A stretch of 64,000 nt of DNA from Streptomyces sp. NBC_00878 (GTDB lineage: Bacteria; Actinomycetota; Actinomycetes; Streptomycetales; Streptomycetaceae). The DNA lies in assembly GCF_026341515.1 (NCBI RefSeq), contig NZ_JAPEOK010000001.1, positions 2,914,001 to 2,978,000 on the forward strand, given 5' to 3'. The position numbers and the translations under genes were made by a program. Position 1 is the first letter of the stretch. Every line of letters begins with the position of its first letter. The notes under the pieces were generated by a model. The model searched no databases. It saw nothing but the letters and a program-made list of their open reading frames with translations, and was not told the DNA's origin. Positions 34,298 through 42,879 of the stretch are shown piece by piece.

Positions 34298-35836
34298 CTA
34301 ACGGTCCCCGAAGATCGTGCGGTGCCAGTCCTTCCTGGCCACCGCGGTGTTGTCGAACATGACGTGCTTGATCTGGGTGTACTCCTCGAACGAGTACGAG
34401 GACATGTCCTTGCCGAAGCCGGACGCCTTGTATCCGCCGTGCGGCATCTCGCTGATGATCGGGATGTGGTCGTTGACCCACACACAGCCCGCCTTGATCT
34501 CGCGCGTGGCACGGTTCGCGCGGTACACGTCACGGCTCCACGCGGAAGCGGCGAGACCGTACGGCGAATCGTTGGCGAGCCGGATGCCTTCGTCGTCGCT
34601 GTCGAAGGGGAGCACGACGAGAACAGGGCCGAAGAGCTCGGACTGCACGATCTCGCTGTCCTGGGCGGCGTCCGCGACGAGGGTGGGCCGGTAGTACGCG
34701 CCGTGCTTGAGGTCCTGCGGGATCTCGCCGCCGGTGACCACGCGCGCGTAGGACCGTGCCCGGTCGACGAATCCGGCGACGCGGTCGCGCTGGGCGACCG
34801 AGATGAGCGGCCCGAGGTCGGTGTCGGGTGCGAAGGGATCGCCGAGCCGGACGGTCCCCATCAGCTCCGCCGTCCGGGAAACGAACTCTTCGTAGAGGGG
34901 CCTTTGGACGTACGCGCGCGTGGCGGCCGTGCAGTCCTGTCCCGTGTTGATGAGCGCGCCCGCCACCGCGCCGTGCACGGCGGCCTCCAGGTCCGCGTCG
35001 TCGAAGACCACGAAGGGGGCCTTGCCGCCGAGCTCCAGGTGAAGGCGCGTGACGGTGGCGGTAGCGATCTCGGCGACGCGCTTACCGACGGCGGTGGAGC
35101 CGGTGAACGAAGTCATCGCGACGTCGGGATGCCCGACGAGATGCTCACCGGCGTCCTTGCCCGCCCCGGTGACGATATTGACGACACCGTCCGGGATGCC
35201 CGCTTGGGTGGCCGCCTCGGCGAACAGCAGCGAGGTGAGCGGGGTGAGCTCGGCGGGCTTCAGGACGATGGTGTTGCCCGCGGCGATCGCCGGGAGGATC
35301 TTCCAGGCGGCCATCTGGAGGGGATAGTTCCAGGGGGCGATGGAGCCGACGACACCGATGGGTTCACGGCGTACGTACGAGGTGTGGTCGCCGGAGTACT
35401 CGCCCGCGGACTGCCCCTGCAGATGCCGGGCGGCGCCCGCGAAGAAGGCGGTGTTGTCGATCGTGCCCGGGACGTCGAACTCCCGGGTCAGCTTGATCGG
35501 CTTGCCGCACTGGAGGGACTCCGCCTGCGCGAACTCCTCGGCGCGGTCGGCCAGCACGGCGGCGAAGCGGTGCATGGCGTCGGAGCGCTCGCCCGGGGTG
35601 GTGGCGGCCCAGCCCGGGAACGCCTCGCGGGCGGCGGCGACGGCCGCGTCCACGTCCGCCGTACCGGCCAGCTCGTACGTGTAGACCTCGTCGCCGGTGG
35701 CCGGGTCGACGACCGCGTGCGTGCGGCCGGACGTGCCCTTGGTCAGCCGCCCCGCGATGTACTGCGCGCCCGCCTCGAAGCGGTCCTGCGCCGGGAAGCG
35801 GTCCTGTGCCTGGAAGCGATGGCCCGGATTGTGCAT
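34298..35836 (-). CDS. Gamma-aminobutyraldehyde dehydrogenase-like enzyme
   Basis: 512 residues, first gene of the polyamine operon. Aldehyde dehydrogenase signatures: LELGGKAPFVVFDDADL with the general-base Glu, and the nucleophile Cys in NTGQDCTAATRAYV, the pattern of PatD/PuuC/betaine aldehyde dehydrogenases. It should oxidise the aminoaldehyde formed by the PuuB-like oxidase to GABA or its glutamyl form. The N-terminus has an extra stretch with a duplicated AQDRF (RFQAQDRFPAQDRFEAG), so the true start may be later than 35836. A closely related enzyme is encoded at 57789. Confidence 0.9.
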   Translation of the reverse strand: MHNPGHRFQAQDRFPAQDRFEAGAQYIAGRLTKGTSGRTHAVVDPATGDEVYTYELAGTADVDAAVAAAREAFPGWAATTPGERSDAMHRFAAVLADRAEEFAQAESLQCGKPIKLTREFDVPGTIDNTAFFAGAARHLQGQSAGEYSGDHTSYVRREPIGVVGSIAPWNYPLQMAAWKILPAIAAGNTIVLKPAELTPLTSLLFAEAATQAGIPDGVVNIVTGAGKDAGEHLVGHPDVAMTSFTGSTAVGKRVAEIATATVTRLHLELGGKAPFVVFDDADLEAAVHGAVAGALINTGQDCTAATRAYVQRPLYEEFVSRTAELMGTVRLGDPFAPDTDLGPLISVAQRDRVAGFVDRARSYARVVTGGEIPQDLKHGAYYRPTLVADAAQDSEIVQSELFGPVLVVLPFDSDDEGIRLANDSPYGLAASAWSRDVYRANRATREIKAGCVWVNDHIPIISEMPHGGYKASGFGKDMSSYSFEEYTQIKHVMFDNTAVARKDWHRTIFGDR

Positions 35837-35927
35837 GTCGCTCTCCTCCGCCGTCCTCCCCGTGCACCGGGGGTGGGCGTAGCTCCAGCTCGATTTGAGT
35901 GCCGATCCTGACAGAGCAACCGTCCTC

Positions 35928-35948
35928 CAACAAGTGATTCCGTTGTTG
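35928..35948. promoter_or_regulatory. Candidate operator upstream of the polyamine operon
   Basis: Inverted repeat CAACAA-N9-TTGTTG, 92 bases before the operon's first start codon. Read on the minus strand it contains AACAACGGAATCA, close to AACAACGAATTTCA at 59346-59359 in front of the AsnC-type regulator gene. A shared Lrp/AsnC regulator is the suggested reader (inference). Confidence 0.5.
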
Positions 35949-36019
35949 CCTTTTGGTTACGCGACGGAATCTGTCGGCCAGGTGTCGAGTTCCCCGGGAA
36001 AAGGAGGGACGGACTGTCA

Positions 36020-36601
36020 GTGGTGCCTGCCAGACTCGCGTGCATGGGGAAGATCGATTCCTGGGACGCGCTGATCAGTGCGGTCCAGTCCGGGGCGAGA
36101 GTCAAGTACCTGCACTTCTGGGGGCACCGGGCGCGGGCGGACGGGCAGGTGGGGGCGGGCTGTCTGAGTCAGTGGTGGCCGTCGCCGTTCACGGTGGACG
36201 GAGTGGAGTACCGGACGGCCGAGCACTGGATGATGGCGCGGAAAGCGCGGCTGTTCGGTGACGAGAGGGCGGAGCGGCTCGCGCTCGACGCCCCGAATCC
36301 CGCGCTCGCCAAGAAGGCGGGGCGGCTGGTGCGGGGCTTCGACGAGGCCGTGTGGGAGCGGGAGCGGTTCGGGATCGTGGTGGAGGGCAGCGTGCGGAAG
36401 TTCGCCGCGGACGGTTCGCTGGGGGCGTTCTTGCTGGGCACGGGTGAGCGGGTGCTTGTTGAGGCCAGCCCTGTTGATCGGGTGTGGGGGATCGGGTTGG
36501 CGGCGAGCGATGAGCGGGCGGCTGATCCGGAGCGGTGGAGGGGGGCGAACCTGCTCGGGTTCGCGTTGATGGAGGCGCGGGATCGGTTGCGGTCTGTTTG
36601 A
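36020..36601 (+). CDS. NADAR (YbiA-like) family protein
   Basis: 193 residues from GTG, or 185 from the ATG at 36044. AAGGAGGG lies 12 bases before the GTG, which supports it. Family marks: LSQWWPSPFTVDGVEYRTAEHWMMARKA, Glu in GERVLVEASPVDRVWGIG and GANLLGFALM. NADAR proteins are N-glycosidases; relatives hydrolyse early riboflavin intermediates or remove ADP-ribose from DNA. The neighbours give no clue: it is divergent from the polyamine operon. Which of the activities applies is unknown. Confidence 0.88.
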   Translation: MVPARLACMGKIDSWDALISAVQSGARVKYLHFWGHRARADGQVGAGCLSQWWPSPFTVDGVEYRTAEHWMMARKARLFGDERAERLALDAPNPALAKKAGRLVRGFDEAVWERERFGIVVEGSVRKFAADGSLGAFLLGTGERVLVEASPVDRVWGIGLAASDERAADPERWRGANLLGFALMEARDRLRSV

Positions 36602-36635
36602 TGGCTGCGGGTGGGTGGGGGCTGGTCGCGCCCAC

Positions 36636-36683
36636 GATGGGGGTCCCCCCGCTCGAGCGAAGCCGAGAGTGGGGGAGAAGCCG
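36636..36683. repeat. Dispersed Streptomyces intergenic repeat, copy A
   Basis: Block containing GGGGGTCCCCCCGCTCGAGC followed by GAAGCCGAGAGTGGGGGAG. A near-identical block occurs at 55031-55110. It lies in a gene-free stretch (36602-36882) together with two copies of GGGGCGCGGGGAACTGCGCG (about 36725-36744 and 36799-36818) and a hexamer array. Such units are common in Streptomyces intergenic DNA. Confidence 0.85.
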
Positions 36684-36834
36684 CAAATGAACACAGCCCC
36701 GCGCCCCTGACGGGGCGCCCCGTCAGGGGCGCGGGGAACTGCGCGCTCAGCCAAGGACGGCCAACGCCCGATACGCGGCATTGAGCCCCAACCACCCCAG
36801 GGGCGCGGGGAACTGCGCGACCAGCCCCCACCCA

Positions 36835-36870
36835 CCCGCACCCGCACCCGCACCCGCACCCGCACCCGTA
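36835..36870. repeat. Hexamer tandem repeat (CCCGCA)6
   Basis: Six tandem copies of CCCGCA (the last is CCCGTA), 12 bases after the 3' end of the DUF4190-type gene. Likely slippage-prone. Confidence 0.9.
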
Positions 36871-36882
36871 AGCCGTGGCAGA

Positions 36883-37641
36883 TCAACTGTCGACGGTCAG
36901 CGACGTGCTGAAGCCGTCATCCGTCGTCTCCGAGTCTCCACTGCCCGATTCCTCGGGCATGACGAGGAAGAGCACCACGAAGGCGATGGCCAGGGCTATG
37001 CCCACGGCCCCGCAGATGATGCCGGCCAGGGCCTGGCCGGGGTTGGTCGCCTCCCCGCGGCGCGCCTTGCCGCGGCCGATCGCGCCGAAGATCACCGCGA
37101 GGATGCCGCAGGCGAGGGCAACCGGCCAGAGGCAGAAGCCGATCGCCGCGATGATGCCGAGTACGAGCCCGGCCGTGCCCAGCCCGTTGCTGGGCGCCAT
37201 GGGCATTCCGGGCCAGCCGTAGCCCGGGCCGCCGACGGGACCTCCGTATCCGGGATACCCCGGATAGCCGTATCCGTACGGCATCTGGCCGGGACCGTCG
37301 GGAGCGATGGGAGGCGGAGGGACGGAGGAGCCGGGAGTGGGATGGGGGTGAGCGTGGGAGTGGGGGTGCGGGCCGACCGGAGGTGCGTACGGATAGCCCG
37401 GCTGAGGACCGCCGGGAGGCGCGAAGGGGTTTCCCGGGGCAGGGGCGGGGGCCGACGCGGTCGGCGGAGCCCAGGAGTCCGGCTCGGCGGCGGGCTTGGT
37501 CAGCGGGACCTTCGCCACGGGAGCCGCATCACCAGGAGCTGCATGACCGGGAGCTGCATGACCGGGCCCCGCGTCCTCCGGGCCGCGGTCCCGCGGCCCG
37601 TCGTGCTCCGGCGCATCCGGTGTCTGCGCGTCGTCGGACAT
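36883..37641 (-). CDS. DUF4190-type membrane protein with Pro/Gly/Tyr-rich N-terminus
   Basis: 252 residues. The first 165 are disordered and rich in Pro, Gly, His and Tyr, with repeats GHAAPGHAAPGDAAP and YGYPGYPGYGG. Two C-terminal hydrophobic helices follow (LGTAGLVLGIIAAIGFCLW and ALAGIICGAVGIALAIAFVV) around a basic loop GRGKARRGEA, the DUF4190 layout common in Streptomyces. Function unknown. ATG at 37641 with GAGGGG upstream; a GTG at 37674 would add 11 residues. Confidence 0.82.
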   Translation of the reverse strand: MSDDAQTPDAPEHDGPRDRGPEDAGPGHAAPGHAAPGDAAPVAKVPLTKPAAEPDSWAPPTASAPAPAPGNPFAPPGGPQPGYPYAPPVGPHPHSHAHPHPTPGSSVPPPPIAPDGPGQMPYGYGYPGYPGYGGPVGGPGYGWPGMPMAPSNGLGTAGLVLGIIAAIGFCLWPVALACGILAVIFGAIGRGKARRGEATNPGQALAGIICGAVGIALAIAFVVLFLVMPEESGSGDSETTDDGFSTSLTVDS

Positions 37642-37794
37642 GCGCGGAGTCCCCTCTGTTGTACGTAGCGTCATGCTACGGCCCGGACCTCTCCCCGCAC
37701 GGGCCGCGTCCTACGATGATCCCTGAACCACCGATCAGCCGATCACCCGCGCCCGCCGGACACACGGCCGGGCGCCGTTCCCGGGGAGGAACCC

Positions 37795-38835
37795 TTGACC
37801 GACCACCGCGACCTGCACGCCTTCATCGCCGGACTGCCCAAGGCCGAACTGCACGTGCACCACGTCGGCTCAGCCTCCCCCCGCATCGTCTCCGAACTGG
37901 CCGCCCGCCACCCCGACTCCAAGGTGCCGTCGGACCCCGAGGCCCTGGTCGACTACTTCACGTTCACGGACTTCGCCCACTTCATCGACGTGTACCTGTC
38001 CGTCGTCGACCTCATCCGCACCCCCGAGGACGTACGTCTGCTGACGTACGAGGTCGCGCGCGACATGGCCCGCCAGCAGATCCGCTACGCCGAGCTGACG
38101 ATCACGCCGTTCTCGTCGACCCGTCGCGGTATCGACGAGGGTGCCTTCATGGAGGCGATCGAGGACGCGCGCACGTCCGCCGAGGCCGACTTCGGGACCG
38201 TACTGCGCTGGTGCTTCGACATTCCGGGCGAGGCGGGAATCGAGTCCGCGGAGGAGACGGTCCGGCTGGCCACCACCGACAAGCTCCGCCCGGAGGGCCT
38301 GGTCTCCTTCGGGCTCGGCGGACCCGAGGTCGGCGTGCCCCGGCCGCAGTTCAAGCCGTACTTCGACCGCGCGATCGCGGCCGGCCTGCACTCCGTACCG
38401 CACGCGGGCGAGACGACGGGACCGGAGACCGTCTGGGACGCGCTGACCGTTCTGCGCGCCGAGCGCATCGGGCACGGCACCAGCTCAGCCCGGGACCCTA
38501 AGCTCCTCGCGCACCTCGCCGAGCACCGGATCCCGCTGGAGGTCTGCCCCACCTCCAACATCGCCACCCGCGCGGTCCGCACCCTCGACGAGCACCCCAT
38601 GAAGGAGTTCGTACGGGCAGGCGTCGTCGTCACCGTCAACTCCGACGACCCGCCGATGTTCGGCACCGACCTCAACAACGAGTACGCGGTCGCCGCCCGC
38701 CTCCTCGACCTCGACGAGCGGGGTCTCGCCGGGCTCGCGAAGAACGCCGTCGAGGTCTCCTTCCTCGACGACACCGGCAAGGCGAAGCTCGCCGCGGAGA
38801 TCGACACGTACACCACTGCCTGGCTCGCTCCCTGA
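37795..38835 (+). CDS. Adenosine deaminase family, probable aminodeoxyfutalosine deaminase
   Basis: 346 residues, metal-dependent amidohydrolase. Metal ligands are in AELHVHHVGSASP, HAGE and NSDDPPMFGT, and GHGTSSARDP matches the family. Classical adenosine deaminases read HLDG or HLEG where this protein reads HHVGSASP; a Streptomyces subgroup with that variant acts on 6-aminodeoxyfutalosine in the futalosine route to menaquinone (recalled family knowledge, moderate certainty). It is followed by a GDPD gene 17 bases away. No other menaquinone gene is in view. Plain adenosine deamination remains the alternative. Confidence 0.88.
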   Translation: MTDHRDLHAFIAGLPKAELHVHHVGSASPRIVSELAARHPDSKVPSDPEALVDYFTFTDFAHFIDVYLSVVDLIRTPEDVRLLTYEVARDMARQQIRYAELTITPFSSTRRGIDEGAFMEAIEDARTSAEADFGTVLRWCFDIPGEAGIESAEETVRLATTDKLRPEGLVSFGLGGPEVGVPRPQFKPYFDRAIAAGLHSVPHAGETTGPETVWDALTVLRAERIGHGTSSARDPKLLAHLAEHRIPLEVCPTSNIATRAVRTLDEHPMKEFVRAGVVVTVNSDDPPMFGTDLNNEYAVAARLLDLDERGLAGLAKNAVEVSFLDDTGKAKLAAEIDTYTTAWLAP

Positions 38836-38852
38836 CCCAGCACAATGGGCCC

Positions 38853-39536
38853 ATGCGTACCGTGACAGCCGTGGCCCACCGCGGCGACCCCTACCGCGTC
38901 CGCGAGAACACGATCGACTCGCTGCGTTCCGCACTCCAACGGGGCGCGGACGCCGTGGAGTTCGACGTCCGGCTCACCCGTGACGGCGTGCCCGTGCTGC
39001 TGCACGACGACTCGCTGAAGCGGCTGTGGGAGCAGGACCGGCCGCTGCGGTCGCTCTCCTGGGACGAGGTGCGGGGCCTCACTTCCGGCGGTGTTCCCAC
39101 GCTGGAGGAGGCCCTGAAGGCGACGGACGACGGCCGGCTCATGATCGATCTGCCGGGTCCGGCGGACGCGCGTGCCGTCCGCCGGATCGTCGGCGTCATC
39201 CGTGACTTCGGTGCCGAGGAGCGCGTGTACTACTGCGCCGGCGCCGACACCTTGCTCGCCGTCCGCGCCGCCGACCCCGCCGCGGAGATCGCCCTCACCT
39301 GGACGACCCTCGCGCCCCCGCGGCCCGCACTGCTGGACGCGGTGCGGCCGCGGTGGCTCAACTACCGCTTCGGGCTTGCCAACCGCGACGTGGTCGCCCG
39401 CACGCACCGCGACGGATACCTGGTGTCGGTGTGGACGCCCGACACCCGCCGCTCCATGCGGCGCCTCCTCGACGCGGGCGTCGACTCGATCACGACGAAC
39501 CGCATCGACACCCTGTGCGCCCTGCGCAAGGGCTGA
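38853..39536 (+). CDS. Glycerophosphodiester phosphodiesterase (GDPD)
   Basis: 227 residues. VAHRGDPYRVRENT with the catalytic His, EFDVRLTRDGVPVLLHDDSL with metal Glu/Asp and second His, and VWTPDTRRSMRRLLDAGVDS at the barrel end define the GDPD family. It hydrolyses glycerophosphodiesters to sn-glycerol 3-phosphate and an alcohol. No signal peptide, so cytoplasmic. It follows the deaminase gene closely and may be co-transcribed. The last codons (CGCAAGGGCTGATG) are duplicated immediately downstream. Confidence 0.92.
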   Translation: MRTVTAVAHRGDPYRVRENTIDSLRSALQRGADAVEFDVRLTRDGVPVLLHDDSLKRLWEQDRPLRSLSWDEVRGLTSGGVPTLEEALKATDDGRLMIDLPGPADARAVRRIVGVIRDFGAEERVYYCAGADTLLAVRAADPAAEIALTWTTLAPPRPALLDAVRPRWLNYRFGLANRDVVARTHRDGYLVSVWTPDTRRSMRRLLDAGVDSITTNRIDTLCALRKG

Positions 39537-39572
39537 TGCCCTGCGCAAGGGCTGATGGTCCGAGGTCCGGAA

Positions 39573-39614
39573 CCAGGCACCAGGCACCGGGCACCGGGCA
39601 CCAGGCACCAGGCA
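39573..39614. repeat. 7-bp tandem repeat (CCAGGCA/CCGGGCA)6
   Basis: Six 7-bp units in the order A-A-G-G-A-A (A = CCAGGCA, G = CCGGGCA), between the convergent GDPD and sigma-factor genes. Probably non-coding and variable. Confidence 0.9.
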
Positions 39615-39618
39615 CCAA

Positions 39619-41331
39619 CTAGGCCTTCACCCGCGACGCCTGACGCACCGTCGCCGCGTCCGCCGGGGTCTCGCGCGTGACGTACTGGGGGACGGGCGTC
39701 GTGTCCTTTCCGGTGTCGCGGACCAGGCCGTAGCGGATGGCGCCCTGGGCGGGGCCGGTCATGATGTCCTTGGTCACGGCCTCCCGGTTCGACGGGAAGA
39801 CGATCAGCCCGTAGTCGGCGCCCCGCTCGTTCTGGACGAGGGTGACGGTGCCGTCGACGTAGAAGTACTCGTTCTGCCACATCTGCTGGGTGCCGGTGGG
39901 CAGGACGGCGTATCCGACGCCCGGCCCGCCCATGCCGGAGGTGTAGCCGTCGGCGTTCGCCGCGAAGGTGTCGTCCATCCGGCGGCCGCCGCCCGAGGCC
40001 ACGTGGAACACCTTTCCCTTGAGGCCGGTCCAGGCGGGCATGACCACGGCGCCGGGCCGCGACTTCGGGGAGATCTGCCAGCGCACCAGCACATAGCCCC
40101 GGCCGCTGAGCGTCACGCTGTCCCCGCGGTGCTGCATCACGGCCTTGGGGCCGCCGGTGCTGGTGATCCCGGTTTCCGGGCGGCGCGGCAGGTCCGCGGG
40201 CCGGGCGTCCGGGTCCGGGGCCTGGTCCACGGCGTCGACGACCGTGCCGTACAAGCTCTTCGGGGTGCTGCCGGCAGACGGTGACGGGCTCGGTGGCGCG
40301 GAAGGGCTCGGCGGCCTCGGCCGTGAGGTGCTCGACGCGGTGGGCGGCGCGGCGGCCTTCGGCGGTGCCGCGTCGGGCTGGGTGACGACGTACGCGCCGC
40401 CCGCGACGATGGTCGCCCCGGCCGTCATGGCGACGGCGGGCTTGGTGAGCGCGGCGACGACCTTGGCGGACCAGCCGACGCCCGTGGCGGCGGTCGTCGC
40501 GGCGACCGCCGTCTTGCCGCCGAGGGCGAGCGAGAGCGTGAAGCCGACCGGGATCGGGACGAGCGCGAGCCCGACGAGCAGCCGTTCGGCCGGTACGACG
40601 GCCTCGCCCGGCGCGGCGCAGTGGCGGCAGCCCCGGATGTGCCGGGCCAGCCGTTTGCGCCACACCGAGTCGGGACGTCCGTCCCAGCGGGCGGTCAGCT
40701 CGCGCCGGTCGGGGCAGGCCGAGTCGAGCGCCCGCACGATGCCGCGCGCGGCCTCCAGGCGGGCCTTCATCCGCTGGACGCGTACGGCGGCGTGCTGGCG
40801 GCTGATGCCGACGGCCGCCGCCAGTTCGCGTCGGCTGAGTTCCCCGGCGACCTCCAGCCACCACAGCGACAGCAGCTGCCGGTCCTCGTCGTCGAGCCAG
40901 CGCACCGCCTCCGCGACCTCGCGCCGCTGGCCCTCCAACTGAAGCCGCAGCACGGTGAGTTCGGCGAAGTCGGTGACCTCCTGGGCTGCATCGTCGGTGG
41001 CGGAGGCCAGCGACTCGGAGGTCCGCCGCCGGGCCCGGTCGCGTATCTGCCGCATGGCGATGGCGACCAGCCAGGAACGGAAGCTGTCCGGATCGCGCAG
41101 TGTCCCGAGGTTGTCGACGGCTCGCAGCATCGTCTCCTGCACGACGTCGTCGACGTCCGCGTGACCGTTCAGCGCGCGGCCGACGATGTTGTAGACCAGC
41201 GGCAGCCAGCCCTCCACGAGCTCGTCGAGCGCGCGCCGGTCGCCGGACTGTGCCGCCGCGATCGTCGTACGCCACTGCCGCCCGTCCACGTACGCCCCTT
41301 TCACGTACGCCCCTTCCCGAAGAGGTGTCAC
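39619..41331 (-). CDS. ECF-type sigma factor fused to a membrane and extracytoplasmic domain
   Basis: 570 residues. Region 2 (LVYNIVGRALNGHADVDDVV to RSWLVAIAMRQIRDRARRR) and region 4 (SRRELAAAVGISRQHAAVRV) make an ECF sigma factor in the first 190 residues. A CXXC-like motif follows (RHIRGCRHCAAP), then two hydrophobic stretches (LLVGLALVPIPVGFTLSLAL and AVAMTAGATIVAGGAYVV), a Ser/Pro linker, and a 200-residue C-terminal domain that should lie outside the membrane. The GTG at 41331 overlaps the lyase stop (GTGA); GTG codons at 41301 and 41313, each after a duplicated AAGGGGC, are alternatives. Confidence 0.87.
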   Translation of the reverse strand: MTPLREGAYVKGAYVDGRQWRTTIAAAQSGDRRALDELVEGWLPLVYNIVGRALNGHADVDDVVQETMLRAVDNLGTLRDPDSFRSWLVAIAMRQIRDRARRRTSESLASATDDAAQEVTDFAELTVLRLQLEGQRREVAEAVRWLDDEDRQLLSLWWLEVAGELSRRELAAAVGISRQHAAVRVQRMKARLEAARGIVRALDSACPDRRELTARWDGRPDSVWRKRLARHIRGCRHCAAPGEAVVPAERLLVGLALVPIPVGFTLSLALGGKTAVAATTAATGVGWSAKVVAALTKPAVAMTAGATIVAGGAYVVTQPDAAPPKAAAPPTASSTSRPRPPSPSAPPSPSPSAGSTPKSLYGTVVDAVDQAPDPDARPADLPRRPETGITSTGGPKAVMQHRGDSVTLSGRGYVLVRWQISPKSRPGAVVMPAWTGLKGKVFHVASGGGRRMDDTFAANADGYTSGMGGPGVGYAVLPTGTQQMWQNEYFYVDGTVTLVQNERGADYGLIVFPSNREAVTKDIMTGPAQGAIRYGLVRDTGKDTTPVPQYVTRETPADAATVRQASRVKA

Positions 41332-42602
41332 TTGGCGTAGAGCAGCGTCCCGAAGCCGAGTTGGTCGTAGCCGCCGCTGTTCGGCCCGTAATCGCCGCCT
41401 CCGCCTTCCGCACGCACCTTCTCAGCCATCGCCGTGACGTACGGAACGGAGAGCCGACGGCGGCGCGCGTAGTGGTAGTGCAGGACCTCCCAAACAGGAC
41501 GAAGCTCCCCGCGGGCTATGTGGGAAATCACAGCCTGCTCGTTGTACTTGCCGTTCCCGGTGCCGCTGCGCCAGGCGTACTTGGTGAAGGGCACGTCACC
41601 GCCGAGGTTGTACTTGGCGACGTACTCGGCGGCCTTCATGAACCGGCTGTCGTCGTAGCCGTAGAGGTCGACGCCCTGGTTCCAGGCCATCTCACAGATC
41701 GCGCCCATCTGGCCCACGCCCATCGCGGTGTGCCCCTGGTCGCGGCCGGACTCCTGCCACTGGGCGAGACCGTCGGACTCGTGGACGAAGGGGACGGCGT
41801 TCCCGATCGAGCCGTTGCCCGCGCCCTTCTTGAAGTAGTCCACCGCGCGGTCGAACAGGGCCCTGTCGTCGCAGAGGATGCCGATCGCCATGACCGAAGC
41901 CACGTTGCACAGATCCCAGTTGGCCCAGTAGTTGGTGATGACGGCGCCGTTGTGGTGGGTGAGGAAGTCCTCGTTCATGGGGTGGAAGACCTTGAGCATC
42001 ATCTTCTGGAAGCGGGCCAGGTCGAAGCCGGAGTAGTCGCGCACCAGCTCGGCGGCGTTGGCGAACTGGTAGCCGTAGAGCCCGGCGGCCAGGAACCGGT
42101 CGGCGTTGCCGTTGACCGTGGTGAGCGTGGCCGACCAGGCGTTGAGGATCGCGACGGCCGCCTCGGCGTTCTCCTTCGTGCCCGCGATCTTCCAGCGCAG
42201 GGCGTTCTGGTAGGCGGCGTGGATGTCGTTGTAGAGAGACACGTAGTTCTGGCCGGTGCCGCCGCGGACGACGGTGGCCTGCGGCCTGGGGGTCCAGGTG
42301 CTCGCGGAGTGCCGGTTGGCGGTCAGCCGCTGCCAGCCCGCGGCCCAGGGCTCGCGGCCCGCGGCGACGCGCACCTTGGCCCGGTTGAGGTCACCGGCGT
42401 TGTGCAGCATCCCGGGGTGCGCGAAGACCGGCTTCGCGGCGGACTCACTGGGCGACGGGGAGGCACCGCTCTGCGCCGCGTCGGCCGAGTCACCTCCGCT
42501 TAACGAGATCGCGACCCCGCCGACGGTTCCCGCGGCGGCGACACCGCCGGCGATCTGGAGGACGCTGCGACGGCTGAAGCGGTGCTTGTTGTGCTCTGCC
42601 AC
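41328..42602 (-). CDS. Secreted alginate-lyase family protein
   Basis: 424 residues from GTG with CAGGAG upstream. A twin-arginine signal (RFSRRSVLQIAGG) precedes a Ser/Ala-rich linker and an (alpha/alpha) barrel domain. HPGMLHNAGDLNRAKVRVAA, THHNGAVITNYWANWDLCN and GRDQGHTAMGVGQM match the Pfam alginate_lyase (PL5-like) family, with candidate catalytic Asn/His/Tyr. Such enzymes cut uronate polysaccharides by beta-elimination; the true substrate is unknown. Its stop overlaps the sigma-factor start. Upstream, 42620-42665 carries TGTGGTGTA repeats. Confidence 0.85.
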   Translation of the reverse strand: MAEHNKHRFSRRSVLQIAGGVAAAGTVGGVAISLSGGDSADAAQSGASPSPSESAAKPVFAHPGMLHNAGDLNRAKVRVAAGREPWAAGWQRLTANRHSASTWTPRPQATVVRGGTGQNYVSLYNDIHAAYQNALRWKIAGTKENAEAAVAILNAWSATLTTVNGNADRFLAAGLYGYQFANAAELVRDYSGFDLARFQKMMLKVFHPMNEDFLTHHNGAVITNYWANWDLCNVASVMAIGILCDDRALFDRAVDYFKKGAGNGSIGNAVPFVHESDGLAQWQESGRDQGHTAMGVGQMGAICEMAWNQGVDLYGYDDSRFMKAAEYVAKYNLGGDVPFTKYAWRSGTGNGKYNEQAVISHIARGELRPVWEVLHYHYARRRRLSVPYVTAMAEKVRAEGGGGDYGPNSGGYDQLGFGTLLYAK

Positions 42603-42879
42603 GAGTAACTCCTGTGCGGATGGAGAGGCGTGTGTGGTGTATGTGGTGTATGTGGTGTGTGTGGTGCGTGTGCACAGGAGACGGACGAAGGGCTTCCGGG
42701 ATAACAGTTTTTTCCGTGAAGGCGCGAGTCGCCCTACGGGAAACCCCTGACAACACCCTTGCTCCGCACGGCAGTTACTCGGGGTCGGGGCCAGGGTCGG
42801 TCCCCTCCGCGAAGAGGATCCGCGACAACGGCGTACGCCCGGAGGATGAAGGTCACCGATCACCCCTGGGAGTCAGCCG

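Noticed and set aside
35928..35948. Attachment or recombination site
   Set aside because: There is no integrase or tRNA gene nearby and no second copy flanking an island; an operator fits better.
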